Below are positions 5,211 to 5,361 of a stretch of DNA of 5,361 nt, in pieces. The position numbers and the translations under genes are program-made. Numbering within the stretch: position 1 is the first letter of the stretch; each line of letters begins with the position of its first letter. Source of the stretch: Actinomycetota bacterium (lineage in GTDB: Bacteria; Actinomycetota; Actinomycetes; Actinomycetales; Microbacteriaceae); assembly GCA_010028615.1 (NCBI GenBank), contig RHAS01000067.1:1-5361 (forward strand), in the 5' to 3' direction. Under the pieces are notes generated by a model that saw only the letters and a program-made list of their open reading frames with translations, was not told the DNA's origin and made no database searches.

Positions 5211-5361
5211 GGATCTCTAGGTTAAAAAAACTTCTGGTTATTGCGGTATCAACGCTATTGACCGTAGTTGGCCTAACCTATGTTCCGAGTAGCCAAGCTT
5301 TGGATGGTAGCAAATTTGATCCAGGCTTAATTATTAGCGACAGCGTCTTTTTTGACTTTGG
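5207..5361 (+). CDS. Secreted protein with FDPG-IISD-FF motif, N-terminal part
   Basis: An open frame begins at a GTG that overlaps the lipoprotein stop (GTGA) and runs for 51 codons to the right edge. It opens with a clear signal peptide: basic RISRLKK (2-8), a hydrophobic core (9-24, LLVIAVSTLLTVVGLT) and a likely signal peptidase I site after SQA (29-31). The mature protein then reads LDGSKFDPGLIISDSVFFDF (32-51). From memory, an 'F-x-P-G-x-I-I-S-D-x-x-F-[FY]' block occurs at the N-terminus of a group of exported actinobacterial proteins, some labelled hemagglutinin-like, but I cannot confirm this here and assign no activity. A weak GAGG lies 10 bases before the GTG. The overlap with the lipoprotein gene points to coupled translation. 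The downstream domains are outside the window. Confidence 0.75.
   Translation, partial: MRISRLKKLLVIAVSTLLTVVGLTYVPSSQALDGSKFDPGLIISDSVFFDF

Noticed and set aside
5258..5282. TTGACC...TAACCT followed by ATG inside the signal-peptide codons of the last gene
   Set aside because: It resembles the birA promoter, but the spacing between the hexamers is only 10 bases, the ATG is out of frame with the gene, and it lies in clear signal-peptide coding sequence.
1..5361. CRISPR array, tRNA/rRNA, insertion sequence, prophage or defence system
   Set aside because: Apart from the two short inverted repeats and the 18-base stalk repeat listed, no repeat-spacer pattern, RNA gene, transposase or defence motif was found. 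The window is filled by core genes.

Overview
The window reads as chromosomal core DNA from an actinobacterium of moderate GC content (roughly half AT by eye). Three things point there. The gene order is acyl-CoA carboxylase beta / birA (divergent) / PH-domain membrane protein / purK / purE / LCP-family protein, which matches from memory the accD5-birA-Rv3278c-(Rv3277)-purK-purE neighbourhood of mycobacteria. Several genes start with no Shine-Dalgarno and have a -10-like hexamer 5-7 bases before the start codon, which suggests leaderless transcripts. Finally, GTG starts are common. The modest GC would suit a small-genome aquatic lineage such as the freshwater Microbacteriaceae, but that is inference.

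Layout. Bases 1-398 (minus strand) hold the first 132 codons of an acyl-CoA/propionyl-CoA carboxylase beta subunit, which runs off the left edge. A short divergent promoter region (399-476) separates it from birA (477-1256, plus), the ligase that attaches biotin to the carboxylase's partner subunit. All remaining genes are on the plus strand and tightly packed: a two-helix bacterial PH-domain membrane protein (1262-1732), purK (1736-2845), purE (2905-3399), and an LCP (LytR-CpsA-Psr) protein (3396-4676) that overlaps purE by 4 bases. A 57-base gap with an AT-rich hairpin follows. Then come a small lipoprotein (4734-5210) and, overlapping its stop codon, the 5' end of a secreted protein (5207 to the right edge) whose mature N-terminus has an FDPG...IISD...FF motif.

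How the genes work together. The left half joins biotin-dependent carboxylation (carboxyltransferase plus biotin ligase) to the two-step carboxylation of AIR in purine synthesis (PurK makes N5-CAIR, PurE rearranges it to CAIR). The right half is cell envelope: an LCP enzyme expected to attach polymers to peptidoglycan, a lipoprotein with a Pro/Thr-rich stalk, and an exported protein. No tRNA, rRNA, CRISPR, insertion sequence or phage feature was seen, and no stretch above 300 bases lacks a gene. Nothing looks like a wholly new defence or mobile system. The least explained parts are the lipoprotein/secreted-protein pair with its hairpin-bearing promoter, and the recurring GACAAT motif that overlaps the stop codons of two successive genes.
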